64,000 nucleotides of DNA, taken from contig CANJWZ010000023.1 in NCBI GenBank assembly GCA_947478725.1, positions 1-64,000 on the forward strand, read 5' to 3'. Of the stretch, positions 17,440 through 25,825 are shown piece by piece; position 1 is the first letter of the stretch; each line of letters begins with the position of its first letter. The translations under genes and the position numbers were made by a program. Origin of the DNA: Comamonadaceae bacterium. Its GTDB lineage: Bacteria; Pseudomonadota; Gammaproteobacteria; Burkholderiales; Burkholderiaceae_C. The notes under the pieces were generated by a model. That model did no database searches and was not told the origin of the DNA. It was given only the letters and a program-made list of their open reading frames with translations.

Positions 17440-17617
17440 ATCGTCTGCAGTACGCGCTGGGCTTTATATTTCCTTGTACCAATGCTTTTAATAGCACGGG
17501 CTTGGTAAATTGCCTGGCTGGCGTGCCCGTCTCGCGTTAGACGAGCCCAAAGCCAGGCTGCCCTCGCCCACCTGAACCCTGGTTCAGGATGACGGTCCAG
17601 CGGTACCTGCAGACACC
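17440..17617 (+). ncRNA. ssrS: 6S RNA (ssrS)
   Basis: The closing stem is clear: GTCTGCAGTACGCGCTGG (17443-17460) pairs with CCAGCGGTACCTGCAGAC (17597-17614). Inside are segments I know from Burkholderiales 6S RNA: TGGTAAATTGCCTGGCTG, GCCAGGCTGCCCTCGCCCACC, and CCTGAACCCTGGTTCAGGATGACGG near the 3' end. A -10-like TACAAT lies at 17430-17435, consistent with a start near 17442. It binds the sigma-70 RNA polymerase in stationary phase by mimicking an open promoter. Position after zapA supports it. Exact ends are estimates. Confidence 0.92.
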
Positions 17618-17625
17618 TTGAACGA

Positions 17626-19146
17626 TCAAGCCAAACCCAGCTTTTGCGCCAGGCCAATGCGTTGCAGCTTGCCAGTTGCGCCTTTGGGAATCTCGTCCAT
17701 GATGAGAATTTTTTTGGGCACCTTGAAGTCTGCCAGCTTGGTGGCGACAAACTCACGTATCTCCCGGTCTGTCGCTGTTTTTCCTTCACGCAGGACCACA
17801 GCCGCAGCAACTTCTTCGCCCAGTTTGTCATGCGGCATGCCAAAGGTCACGACCTGCGCCACGGCGGGGTGATCCATCAGCACTTCATCAACCTCCCGTG
17901 GTGATATTTTTTCACCACCTCGATTGATGATTTCTTTCAGGCGGCCCGTGAGCGTGACATAGCCATCGCTGGTCATCGTGCCTTGGTCGCCCGTGCGAAA
18001 CCAGCCGTTGATGAAACCCTCAGCATTGGCCTTGTCGTTGTTCTCATAACCCAGGGTGACGTTTTCGCCGCGAATAACGATCTCACCGATGTCGCCAGCT
18101 GCCAGCAAGTTGCCCGAGTTGTCCATGATGGCGACCTCGGGGCCGGCAGCCAGTCCGACCGAGCCTGGAATGCGTTTGCCTGGTGGCAGCGGGCTGCTGG
18201 CCATTTGGTGCGCAGCTTCCGTCATGCCGTAAGACTCTATCAGCGGGGTTTTAAACACCCTTTCAAGCTCGGCAATCACCTGCGGCGGCATGGATGATGA
18301 GGACGAACGGATAAAGCGAAGCGGGTTGGCTTCAATCACATCCATGTTGTTGGCTGCGCGAGCCAGGATGGTTTGGTGCATGGTGGGTACAGCCGTGTAC
18401 CAAGTCGGCTTGCACTCTTTCATCCAGCTAAAAAACTTGAGAGCATTAAAACCAGGTGTGCAAAAAATCATGCTGCCGACGGCCATGGGCGCCAGCACGC
18501 CTGCAATCAGGCCATGAATATGAAAAAGCGGCATGACGTGCAGTTCACGGTCGGCGCTTGTGAGCTGCAAGGTGTTGCTGATGTTGCGGGCCGACGCGCA
18601 CACATTGCGATGCGACAGCGGCACAATTTTGGGCCGTGACGTCGTGCCCGAGGTGTGCAAAATCAGCGCGACATCATCGGCCATGGCTGGGCCAGGCAAG
18701 GCGGCTTGGCCTATTTGGCTGGATGTCAATTCGAAATTTCCTGCGCCGCGCTCAGGCAGGGCTTTGAGTTCAATGACCGCCATACCCAGTTTGGCAGCGA
18801 CCTCCAGTGCGGGCGTTTGACTGCCCGCCGCCACGATCAAGGCCTTGGCTTTCAAGTCACTCAGATAAAACTCAAACTCATCGGCACGGTAAGCCATGTT
18901 CAGCGGCGCGGCGGTACACGCACTCGCCACAGCGACGAAAGCAGTCGCCATTTCAGGGCAGTTGGGCAGCACGATGCCTACACGGTCACCCCGCCCAATG
19001 CCCATGGCATTGAGGGCGTCGGTCGTCTGCGCAATGAGACGGTTCATGGCGCCGTATGACAGCGGTACGCCGCTGGGTGCCATCATGGCGGTGGCTTCAG
19101 GCGATTGCAGCGCAATCATCTCGTGGAGGGTGGTGAGGTGGGTCAT
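17626..19146 (-). CDS. AMP-forming acyl-CoA synthetase, AAE3/oxalate-CoA ligase-like
   Basis: 506-residue ANL-superfamily ligase. The P-loop reads LHTSGTTSRPKIVPLSH, with TTSRPK in place of the common TTGxPK. That variant is what I know from the Pcs60/AAE3 oxalyl-CoA synthetase group. Other motifs are ESYGMTEAAHQM, GWFRTGDQG, LTGRLKEIINRGGEKISP, and the C-terminal catalytic Lys in PKGATGKLQR. It is the last gene of a five- or six-gene operon with a ketopantoate-reductase-like protein, an FAH hydrolase and TctABC, suggesting activation of an imported small carboxylate. Oxalate or another dicarboxylate is possible, not proven. Confidence 0.85.
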   Translation of the reverse strand: MTHLTTLHEMIALQSPEATAMMAPSGVPLSYGAMNRLIAQTTDALNAMGIGRGDRVGIVLPNCPEMATAFVAVASACTAAPLNMAYRADEFEFYLSDLKAKALIVAAGSQTPALEVAAKLGMAVIELKALPERGAGNFELTSSQIGQAALPGPAMADDVALILHTSGTTSRPKIVPLSHRNVCASARNISNTLQLTSADRELHVMPLFHIHGLIAGVLAPMAVGSMIFCTPGFNALKFFSWMKECKPTWYTAVPTMHQTILARAANNMDVIEANPLRFIRSSSSSMPPQVIAELERVFKTPLIESYGMTEAAHQMASSPLPPGKRIPGSVGLAAGPEVAIMDNSGNLLAAGDIGEIVIRGENVTLGYENNDKANAEGFINGWFRTGDQGTMTSDGYVTLTGRLKEIINRGGEKISPREVDEVLMDHPAVAQVVTFGMPHDKLGEEVAAAVVLREGKTATDREIREFVATKLADFKVPKKILIMDEIPKGATGKLQRIGLAQKLGLA

Positions 19147-19155
19147 AGAAAAAGT

Positions 19156-20163
19156 TTAAATCGAAGAAATTTTGAGCGTCGCATTGTGCTGCTGCAGGTT
19201 TTTTGCCAGCAAACTGGCCAGGGCATAGACGGCATGAATGGTTGGCGTCGGGGTCTGGGTGATTTGCCCAAGCTCCATGACGGCGGCGACCAGCGCTTGC
19301 AATTCGAGTGCCCGACCCTGCTCCACATCTTGCAACATCGAGGTTTTGTGTTGCCCCACGGCCTGCGCACCTGCGATGCGCTTTTCCAGGCTGACCTTGA
19401 ATTGCACGCCAAGCTTTTCACCAATCGCCTGGGCCTCCATCATCATGTTGGCGGCCAGCTCGCGCGTGGGAGCGTAAAGGCAAATGTCTTCAAGCGTCGC
19501 ATGCGTCAGGGCGCTGATAGGGTTAAAGCTCAGATTGCCCCACACCTTGAGCCAGATTTCCGAGCGTATATCCATTGACACGGGCGCTTTGAAGCCAGCG
19601 CCTTTGAAAGCATCACTGATGGCGCGAATGCTCGGCGTGTCAGACCCGTCAATCTCGCCGAGCGTGAAGCGGTTACCTTCAATCACCTTGATCACACCGG
19701 GGCGAATCACCTCACTGGCCGGATACACCACGCTTCCAATCACGCTGTCGATCGGGATGTACTTGGCAATCACACCATCCGGGTCAACCGCACGCACTGG
19801 CATGGCGGTGTAATGGCCCGAAAGCTTGTAAAAGTACCACCAGGGAATCCCATTTTGCATGGTCACCACGCGGGTGGCGCTGTGCATCAAGTGCGGCAAA
19901 TCGGCGGCAACGTCAGCCACCTGGTGTGCCTTCAGGCCCAGAATCACCACGTCCTGCGGGCCCGCTTCGCGGATATTGGAAGTCGCCTTGACGGGTTTGG
20001 CAAGCAGTTCGTTGCCATTTTCCTCAATCAGCATCAAACCGTTTTGTTTGACAGCCTCCAGATTCGCACCGCGCAAAATCAGCGTGACCTCGTGGCCACT
20101 GAGTGCCAGCTTGACCCCCAACATGCCGCCTATGGCACCTGCACCAACAATACAAATTTTCAT
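19156..20163 (-). CDS. Ketopantoate reductase family protein (PanE/ApbA)
   Basis: NADP-dependent reductase fold, 335 residues. The Rossmann motif VGAGAIGGMLG is at residues 6-16. The catalytic region has LKAHQVADVA, VTMQNGIPWWYF, and the family Lys in EIWLKVWGNLSFNPISALT, followed by EAQAIGEKLG. In the pantothenate pathway such an enzyme reduces 2-dehydropantoate. Here it lies between a CoA ligase and an FAH-family hydrolase in a carboxylate-uptake operon, so a catabolic 2-oxo/2-hydroxyacid reductase is at least as likely. It ends 10 bp before the ligase start. Family is certain; substrate is open. Confidence 0.85.
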   Translation of the reverse strand: MKICIVGAGAIGGMLGVKLALSGHEVTLILRGANLEAVKQNGLMLIEENGNELLAKPVKATSNIREAGPQDVVILGLKAHQVADVAADLPHLMHSATRVVTMQNGIPWWYFYKLSGHYTAMPVRAVDPDGVIAKYIPIDSVIGSVVYPASEVIRPGVIKVIEGNRFTLGEIDGSDTPSIRAISDAFKGAGFKAPVSMDIRSEIWLKVWGNLSFNPISALTHATLEDICLYAPTRELAANMMMEAQAIGEKLGVQFKVSLEKRIAGAQAVGQHKTSMLQDVEQGRALELQALVAAVMELGQITQTPTPTIHAVYALASLLAKNLQQHNATLKISSI

Positions 20164-20164
20164 T

Positions 20165-20965
20165 TCAAGCTTCTACATTATTTGAATTCGACCCAAAAGT
20201 GTTTTTCAAAACACCAATGCCATCTATGGCCACTTCCACCACTGTACCCGGCTTGATGGGCAAGACGCCGAGCGACGTGCCGCAGGCAATCACATCGCCA
20301 GGCACAAGCGTCATCTCGCGTGACAGGCTGGAGACGATCTGCGCAGGTGAAAAAATCATGTCGCTACAGGGGTAATTTTGCCGCTCACGTCCGTTGACCA
20401 GCGTGCGCACTGTCAACGCGTTCCAGTCGAGCCCGCTGGCAATGACGGGGCCAAAAATGCCAAAGGTGTCAAAGCTCTTGGCACGCGTCCATTGTGCAAA
20501 TGAGGCGTCCCGCGTGAGCAAGTCCAGCGCCGTCACATCGTTCACGCAGGTCACACCAAAAATCGCATCCGCCGCCTCATCAATACCGATGTTTTTGCAG
20601 GTTTTACCAATCACCAGACCCAGTTCACCCTCGTACACCACACGGCCGTCATAGTGAGCAGGCGCGTTAAAGGGCTGTTCATGCGCGCAATAGCTGCTTG
20701 CCGCCTTGATGAACCATAACGGTTCGGCAGGCAGACTCAAGCCCTGCTTGGCAGCTTGTGCGTGGTAGTTGTTCCACAGGCCAATCAATTTACTAGGCAC
20801 GCATGGCAGCGCAACAACAACATCGGCCAATGCAATGGATTGCCCCGTTCGCTCAAAGTCGCCAAACATATGGCCCTGGCAGACTTCAATCGTGTCACCA
20901 TGCAGCAAACCAAACCCGGCTTGGCCACCCGCCTCATAGCGTATCCATCGGTTGATAGTCATCAT
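20165..20965 (-). CDS. Fumarylacetoacetate hydrolase-family protein
   Basis: With ATG 20965, which overlaps the tctA stop (ATGATGA), the protein has 266 residues. The FAH C-terminal domain shows LIGLWNNYHAQAAKQG, the metal-binding YEGELGLVIGK, FGVTCVNDVTALDL, AKSFDTFGIFGP and ACGTSLGVLPIKPGTVVEVAIDGIG (in parts). Members hydrolyse or decarboxylate beta-diketo or oxo-acids (for example acylpyruvate, oxaloacetate, hydroxymuconate derivatives) using Mg. Its place between the Tct transporter and a CoA ligase points to catabolism of an imported carboxylate. The true substrate is not visible. Confidence 0.85.
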   Translation of the reverse strand: MMTINRWIRYEAGGQAGFGLLHGDTIEVCQGHMFGDFERTGQSIALADVVVALPCVPSKLIGLWNNYHAQAAKQGLSLPAEPLWFIKAASSYCAHEQPFNAPAHYDGRVVYEGELGLVIGKTCKNIGIDEAADAIFGVTCVNDVTALDLLTRDASFAQWTRAKSFDTFGIFGPVIASGLDWNALTVRTLVNGRERQNYPCSDMIFSPAQIVSSLSREMTLVPGDVIACGTSLGVLPIKPGTVVEVAIDGIGVLKNTFGSNSNNVEA

Positions 20966-22458
20966 CCATGAGCTTTCATACGCTTGACCACCGCGCCAAT
21001 CAAGGGCCAAAACAACATGACCAAGGCCAGCGTGGTGATGCTCGCGACAAGCGGGTTAGACACAAACACCAGCATGCTGCCGCTGGACCCCAGCAAAGAT
21101 TGCCTGAAAGCATTTTCGGCCATGTCCCCCAGCACCAGCGCCAACACCAGCGGTGCCAGCGGGTAGTCCAGCTTTTTAAACACATAACCCATCACACCAA
21201 ACCCCATCATCAGCCACACATCAAACATCGAGCTGTGCACCGTGTAAGCGCCGACCGCGCAAATCACCAAAATCACCGGGGCAATAATAGAAAACGGAAT
21301 CCGCAAAATCGCGGCAAACCAAGGCACTGTCAGCAACACCACAATCAGCCCGGCAATGTTGCCCAGGTACATGCTGGCAATCAGACCCCAGACAAAATCT
21401 TTTTGCTCTACAAACAGCAGCGGCCCAGGCTGTAAACCCCAGACCAGCAGGCCACCGAGCAGCACGGCCGCCGTTGGGGAGCCAGGAATACCGAGCGTCA
21501 ACATCGGCAGCAGTGCGGCAGTACCGGCGGCGTGGGCGGCGGTTTCAGGGGCGATAACGCCCTCAATATCGCCCTTGCCAAAGTTGCCTGGGGTTTTTGA
21601 AAATCGCTTGGCAATACCGTAACCCATGAAGGACGCGGGGGTTGCACCGCCTGGCGTGATGCCCATCCAGCAGCCAACCGCTGCGCTGCGAATGTAGCTG
21701 AGCCAATAGCGGGGTAATTTTTTCCAAGTTTCCAACACCACTTTAGCGTTGATCTTGCCGTCTTTTCCTTTGAAGGCCAGGCCCTCTTCCATCGTCAGCA
21801 AAATCTCGCCGATGCCAAACAGGCCGATCACCGCAATCAAAAAATCAAAGCCCTTCATCATCGGCTCAAAACCAAACGTCAGCCTTAGCTGGCCGGTGAC
21901 GTTGTCCATGCCAATCGCAGCCAGCGTGAAGCCGAGGAACATCGCTGCCAGCGTCTTCCACGGTGCGCCCTTGCTCATGCCCACAAAGCTGCAGAAGGTC
22001 AGCAGCTGAACCGCAAAAAATTCCGGTGGGCCAAATTTGAGCGCGAACTTGGCTACCAGCGGCGCTAAAAAAGTAATCATCAGCACAGCAACAAACGCAC
22101 CGACAAATGAGGAGGTAAATGCCGCCGTCAAAGCTTGGCCAGCGTGGCCTTGCTGGGCCATCGGATAGCCGTCAAAGGTGGTGGCCACTGACCACGGCTC
22201 GCCCGGAATATTGAACAGAATCGACGTGATTGCCCCGCCAAACAGGGCGCCCCAATAGATACACGACAGCAAAATAATCCCAGAGACGGGGCTCATGCTG
22301 AAAGTCAATGGCAGCAAAATCGCCACGCCGTTGGCTCCGCCCAAGCCAGGCAACACACCGATCAAAATGCCCAGCACAATACCCAACAGCATCAGAGCGA
22401 TATTGGCGGGTGACAGGGCCACGGCAAAGCCCTGAAACAAAGCTTGTATTTCTTCCAC
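20962..22458 (-). CDS. tctA: Tripartite tricarboxylate transporter, large membrane subunit
   Basis: TctA, 498 residues with about a dozen hydrophobic segments. The signature GILIGVLPGLGGANGVAILLPLTF lies near residues 33-56 (given as GVLPGLGGANGVAILLP), then GITPGGATPASFMGYG and LGIPGSPTAAVLLGGLLVWGL. TctABC is a secondary transporter that uses a periplasmic binding protein to take up citrate or other carboxylates. It lies 1 bp after tctB, and its stop overlaps the FAH gene start, so the transporter and the enzymes are probably co-transcribed. Confidence 0.94.
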   Translation of the reverse strand: MEEIQALFQGFAVALSPANIALMLLGIVLGILIGVLPGLGGANGVAILLPLTFSMSPVSGIILLSCIYWGALFGGAITSILFNIPGEPWSVATTFDGYPMAQQGHAGQALTAAFTSSFVGAFVAVLMITFLAPLVAKFALKFGPPEFFAVQLLTFCSFVGMSKGAPWKTLAAMFLGFTLAAIGMDNVTGQLRLTFGFEPMMKGFDFLIAVIGLFGIGEILLTMEEGLAFKGKDGKINAKVVLETWKKLPRYWLSYIRSAAVGCWMGITPGGATPASFMGYGIAKRFSKTPGNFGKGDIEGVIAPETAAHAAGTAALLPMLTLGIPGSPTAAVLLGGLLVWGLQPGPLLFVEQKDFVWGLIASMYLGNIAGLIVVLLTVPWFAAILRIPFSIIAPVILVICAVGAYTVHSSMFDVWLMMGFGVMGYVFKKLDYPLAPLVLALVLGDMAENAFRQSLLGSSGSMLVFVSNPLVASITTLALVMLFWPLIGAVVKRMKAHG

Positions 22459-22459
22459 G

Positions 22460-22966
22460 TCAGTACCCCAGTGCGGCTTCTAGCGGGCCTTTGATCAGGG
22501 GCACCTTGAACCAGATTTCAAACATCACAAACAGCACCACCACCACGATGAGAGATGTCAGCCCAGACTTTAAAACGCTGAACCTGCCCTGCCAGCGCAT
22601 GAACACAGCGATGAAAATCAAAGAGGCCGTATACAGGCCCAGCCACTGCATCGCAGCAACGTACACCAGGCAGGGCAAAAAGATGGCCAGTACCAGTTTG
22701 ACGGCTGGCTTGGATACAAACGACTCGGCTTTGCTGGACTTCAAAGCCAGCAGCAAGTTCACCGCGCTGGCCAGGTTCATCAACAAGCCGATATAAAACG
22801 GAAAGTATCCGCTTTGTGGCCCCTCTGAGCCCCAACCCGCGCCGATACGGGAGCTGTCCCACATCACCACACTGCCGACCAATAAAAAGAAAACAGCGGT
22901 GACGATTTCAAGCGTTCGCTTGGACGCCGCGCTGACTTCCTCGGCTTGAGGTGCTTCTTGCTGCAT
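22460..22966 (-). CDS. tctB: Tripartite tricarboxylate transporter, small membrane subunit
   Basis: 168-residue TctB with four hydrophobic segments (LEIVTAVFFLLVGSVVMWD, the YFPFYIGLLMNLASAVNLLL region, LVLAIFLPCLVYVAAMQWLG, and a C-terminal VVVVLFVMFEIWFKVPL). The conserved P-x-x-GY-FPFYIG pattern of the family is present as GPQSGYFPFYIG. It is 13 bp downstream of tctC and 1 bp before tctA, the canonical order C-B-A. Confidence 0.92.
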   Translation of the reverse strand: MQQEAPQAEEVSAASKRTLEIVTAVFFLLVGSVVMWDSSRIGAGWGSEGPQSGYFPFYIGLLMNLASAVNLLLALKSSKAESFVSKPAVKLVLAIFLPCLVYVAAMQWLGLYTASLIFIAVFMRWQGRFSVLKSGLTSLIVVVVLFVMFEIWFKVPLIKGPLEAALGY

Positions 22967-22979
22967 GAAAGTTTCCTGT

Positions 22980-23984
22980 TTATTTGGCGACGAATCCGGC
23001 TTCCTGCATCAACAGGCGATGGCGGATTTCTTCATTGGCAACCCAGCGCGCAAACTCAGCGCCCTCCATAAAGGTTTGGTTGAACGCGCCTTCATCCATG
23101 AACTTTTTCCATTCCGGTGTCGCTCGCACTTTTTTCATCAAGTCGACGAAAAAAGCGGTCTGTTCGGGCGTCACACCAGGGGCCATAAAGATGCCGCGCA
23201 GCATCAGGTATTCCACATCCAGTCCGCCTTCCTTGCAGGTAGGAACGTCAGACCAAGCCTTGTCAGCAATTTTGTCTTTGTACGCCAATCGCTTGCCATC
23301 GAAAACACACAAAGGGCGCAGCTTGCCGCCGCGCCACTGAGCCACGGCCTCAATCGGATTGTTGACGGTGGAATCAACATGCTTGCCCACCAGTTGCACT
23401 GCCACTTCGCCGCCGCCCTTGTAGGGGACGTAAATAAACTTGCTACCCGTCGATTTTTCAATCAGTGCAGTGATGATTTGATCCTCCTGTTTGGAGCCGG
23501 TCCCACCCATTTTGAGCTTGCCACCCGCCGCCTTGACGGCCGCCAGGTACTCCTGCGTGGTTTTGTAAGGCGTTTCAGCATTCACCCAGAGCACGAACTC
23601 ATCGAGTGACAGCATGGCGACGGGCGTCATGTCTTTCCAGCTGAAAGGCACCCCCGTGGCCAAGGGTGTGGTGAACATATTTGACAGCGTGATCACGATT
23701 TTGTGCGGGTCACCCTTGGCGTTTTTGATCTCCAAAAAGCCTTCTGCGCCTGCACCGCCACCCTTGTTGACGACCACCATTGAAGTCTTCATCAACTTAT
23801 TTTTGGTGATGATGCCCTGAATCAATCGAGCCATCTGGTCGGCGCCGCCGCCTGTCCCTGCCGGCACGACAAACTCTACATTCTTTGTGGGCTGCCAAGG
23901 CGCTGCATGCGCTGCAAAGGTCACAGCTAAAGCTACACTGCCTGCTGTTTTGGTTATGCATTTAAAAAGTGAGGTCAAGCGCAT
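22980..23984 (-). CDS. tctC: Tripartite tricarboxylate transporter substrate-binding protein (Bug family)
   Basis: The start chosen is ATG 23984 (MRLTSLFKC), preceded by AGGAA and followed by a signal peptide ending AAHA (334 residues). The much longer open frame to 24692 runs antisense to the TauE gene and is not coding. The mature protein begins WQPTKNVEFVVPAGTGGGADQMAR, the usual Bug-family pattern, then NKGGGAGAEGFLEIKNAKGDPH and YVPYKGGGEVAVQLVGKHVDSTVNNP (in parts). It binds the carboxylate in the periplasm and passes it to TctAB. The operon starts here, divergent from tauE. Confidence 0.93.
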   Translation of the reverse strand: MRLTSLFKCITKTAGSVALAVTFAAHAAPWQPTKNVEFVVPAGTGGGADQMARLIQGIITKNKLMKTSMVVVNKGGGAGAEGFLEIKNAKGDPHKIVITLSNMFTTPLATGVPFSWKDMTPVAMLSLDEFVLWVNAETPYKTTQEYLAAVKAAGGKLKMGGTGSKQEDQIITALIEKSTGSKFIYVPYKGGGEVAVQLVGKHVDSTVNNPIEAVAQWRGGKLRPLCVFDGKRLAYKDKIADKAWSDVPTCKEGGLDVEYLMLRGIFMAPGVTPEQTAFFVDLMKKVRATPEWKKFMDEGAFNQTFMEGAEFARWVANEEIRHRLLMQEAGFVAK

Positions 23985-24058
23985 AGTCAGGTTCCTGTAG
24001 TAGTTAACGACGGGTCGGGACAAACCAAATTTCAGTTTAACTGCGTAGTTCATAAAAA

Positions 24059-24078
24059 TACCCATTCGTTTACGGGTA
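24059..24078. promoter_or_regulatory. Inverted repeat in the tctC-tauE divergent spacer
   Basis: TACCC-N10-GGGTA lies centrally in the 121-bp divergent region between tctC and the TauE-family gene, followed on the plus strand by AAAAACCCCCATCCG, a partial direct copy of the left half. It is a candidate operator controlling one or both genes. Only symmetry and location support it. Confidence 0.3.
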
Positions 24079-24105
24079 AAAACCCCCATCCGCTTCCTTT
24101 CAAAT

Positions 24106-24921
24106 ATGCTGCTAGAACCTCTTCTCATTGTTGAACTTGCTGTGCTCGGCGTCGGGGCAGGCTTTCTGGCTGGTCTATTGGGCATAGGCGGCGGAATGCT
24201 GATGGTTCCATTCATCACCATGAGCATGTCCAACCGTGGAGTAGCCCCTGATTTGGCAGTCAAAATGGCGATCGCTACCTCCATGGCGACCATTATTTTT
24301 ACCTCGATTTCCAGCGTTTGGGCACACCACAAGCGCGGCGCGGTACGTTGGGACATTGTCAAACGGCTGGCGCCAGGCATTGTGATGGGCAGTCTTGTGG
24401 GTAGCCTGGGTGTTTTCGCAATGCTCAAGGGTTCGTATTTGGCCATCTTCTTTGGTCTGTTCGTGGGTTTTTCAGCCACACAGATGTTTCTGGACAAAAA
24501 ACCCAGACCCGCACGCCAGTTGCCGGGCACAGGCGGGCTGCTGACGGCTGGCGGCTTCATTGGATTTTTATCCGGCCTGGTAGGCGCTGGCGGTGCCTTC
24601 ATCAGCGTGCCCTTCATGACCTGGTGCAATGTGGCCATTCGCAATGCGGTAGCGACATCAGCGGCGCTGGGTTTTCCGATTGCCCTGGCCAATGTGATCG
24701 GCTACATCATCAGCGGCCAGAGCGTGCAAAACTTGCCAGCTGGCGCGATTGGCTACATCTGGCTGCCCGCATTGGGGGTGATTGCAGTGTGCAGCTTTCT
24801 GGTCGCACCGCAAGGGGCAAAAGCTGCGCACACGCTGCCGGTGGGCAAGCTCAAGCGCATCTTTGCCAGCGTCCTTTATGTGCTAGCCGCGTACATGCTC
24901 TACAAAGGCATAGCAGCTTAA
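24106..24921 (+). CDS. TauE/SafE-family (sulfite/organosulfonate exporter-like) permease
   Basis: 271-residue membrane protein with two homologous halves, each with a Gly-rich motif: GAGFLAGLLGIGGGMLMVPF (about residues 17-36) and GFLSGLVGAGGAFISVPFM (about 153-171). About eight hydrophobic segments are seen. Family members export sulfite, sulfoacetate or other small organic anions. It is transcribed divergently from the TctABC operon, so export or exchange of an acid related to that operon is conceivable. The final codons overlap the remains of the convergent rraA-like gene. Confidence 0.88.
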   Translation: MLLEPLLIVELAVLGVGAGFLAGLLGIGGGMLMVPFITMSMSNRGVAPDLAVKMAIATSMATIIFTSISSVWAHHKRGAVRWDIVKRLAPGIVMGSLVGSLGVFAMLKGSYLAIFFGLFVGFSATQMFLDKKPRPARQLPGTGGLLTAGGFIGFLSGLVGAGGAFISVPFMTWCNVAIRNAVATSAALGFPIALANVIGYIISGQSVQNLPAGAIGYIWLPALGVIAVCSFLVAPQGAKAAHTLPVGKLKRIFASVLYVLAAYMLYKGIAA

Positions 24922-25136
24922 GCCTAGCACCGGTGCAGGCATGACCACCATGCCATCCTCGTCGGCATCAAGCCAATCGCCCGGACGAACCCACACACGC
25001 CGACGCCTTTGAACAAAGTCGGCAGAACCCTGAAGTTGCCTGACGCATCATTGTTATGCGCATCGCTCGGCTCGCAAGTGACAAATTTCAAAGCGTTTGC
25101 AGGTGACATGAGTGGTTCTTTGAGATGCATCGACAT
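24922..25136 (-). pseudogene. rraA-like gene with internal deletion and frameshift
   Basis: A strong ribosome site (GGAGG, 8 nt before ATG 25136) starts MSMHLKEPLMSPANALKF. It continues VTCEPSDAHNN...FRVLPTLFKGVG, which resembles the N-terminus of RraA (FxTxDLCDAH...LRVLPPVF). At about 24995-25005 the homology jumps, in a different frame, to VWVRPGDWLDADEDGMVVMP, which is the RraA C-terminal strand. Thus roughly 100 middle codons, including the Arg/Asp active-site region of the RraA/HMG-aldolase fold, are missing. RraA regulates RNase E or acts as an oxo-acid aldolase. The relic cannot make a normal protein. Family assignment is from memory of the motifs. Confidence 0.7.
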
Positions 25137-25326
25137 GACGTTTTTTCCTCCGAAAAGCGACTTAACGATGTTGTTTTTGATTTTCAGAAGCAAATTAGCG
25201 CCACAAAACATCAAAAAAGTACTTTTCCCCTATGAAAACTGCTCTTTCTCCAGTAGCATCCGCAGTGCTGTCGGGGAGTAGTTATCTCTGACAGTGATTT
25301 ATCAACTTCTAGAAGGAAAATCAATC

Positions 25327-25755
25327 ATGGCAACTGCAAAAAAAGCACCGGCTAAAAAAGCACCCGCAAAAAAGGCTGCTCCGGCAAAGAAAGTAGCTGC
25401 GAAGAAAGCAGCCCCAGCGAAAAAAGTAGCCGCTAAAAAAGCAGCACCCGCCAAAAAAGCAGCACCGGCCAAAAAGCCAGCTGCTAAAAAAGTGCCTGCC
25501 AAAAAGCGGACCCCTAACGCTGCGTTCATGAAGGCATTGACACTGAGCCCGGCATTGGCCGCAGTGTTGGGCGACAAGCCGCTGCCACGCACCGAGATCG
25601 TCAGCAAGCTGTGGGTCTACATCAAGGCCCACAAACTGCAAGACAGCGTCAACAAGCGCATGATCAACGCCGACACCAAGCTGAAAGCCGTTTTCGGCAA
25701 AGCCCAGGTATCGATGTTCGAGATGGCTGGCCTGATCGGTAAGCACGTCAAGTAA
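25327..25755 (+). CDS. Histone H1-like / SWIB domain fusion protein
   Basis: 142 residues. The N-terminal ~60 are a low-complexity tail of KKAPAKKA/KKAAPAKKV repeats, like the C-terminal tail of eukaryotic histone H1 and bacterial H1-like proteins. The C-terminal ~80 (NAAFMKALTLSPALAAVLGD, LPRTEIVSKLWVYIKAHKLQD, then MINADTKLKAVFG) form a SWIB/MDM2 domain. The start is ATG 25327, preceded by AGAAGGAAA. Such proteins are common in Burkholderiales and chlamydiae and are thought to bind nucleic acid and affect chromatin. A rho-independent terminator follows 20 bp after the stop, so it is monocistronic. Confidence 0.9.
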   Translation: MATAKKAPAKKAPAKKAAPAKKVAAKKAAPAKKVAAKKAAPAKKAAPAKKPAAKKVPAKKRTPNAAFMKALTLSPALAAVLGDKPLPRTEIVSKLWVYIKAHKLQDSVNKRMINADTKLKAVFGKAQVSMFEMAGLIGKHVK

Positions 25756-25775
25756 TCTGCCCTCGGGTAGACATT

Positions 25776-25803
25776 AAAAAGCCGGTGAAAACCGGCTTTT
25801 TTT
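25776..25803 (+). terminator. Rho-independent terminator after the SWIB gene
   Basis: AAAAAGCCGGT-GAAA-ACCGGCTTTTTTT: a perfect stem with a four-base loop and T-tract, symmetric enough to work in both directions. It separates the SWIB gene from the converging sbtB. Confidence 0.92.
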
Positions 25804-25825
25804 ATGCTTGTCAGGTATTTATCAT

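Noticed and set aside
23985-24692. N-terminal extension of tctC antisense to the TauE-family gene
   Set aside because: The extension reads as low-quality Pro/Thr-rich sequence, whereas ATG 23984 begins a proper signal peptide after a ribosome site.
25327-25510. Possible CRISPR-like or satellite array
   Set aside because: The repeat is a translated KKAAPAK-type low-complexity tail with no unique spacers.
25302-25607. Antisense open frame rich in FLAGAAFFA repeats
   Set aside because: It is only the complement of the AAGCACCCGCC-type repeat that encodes the H1-like tail.
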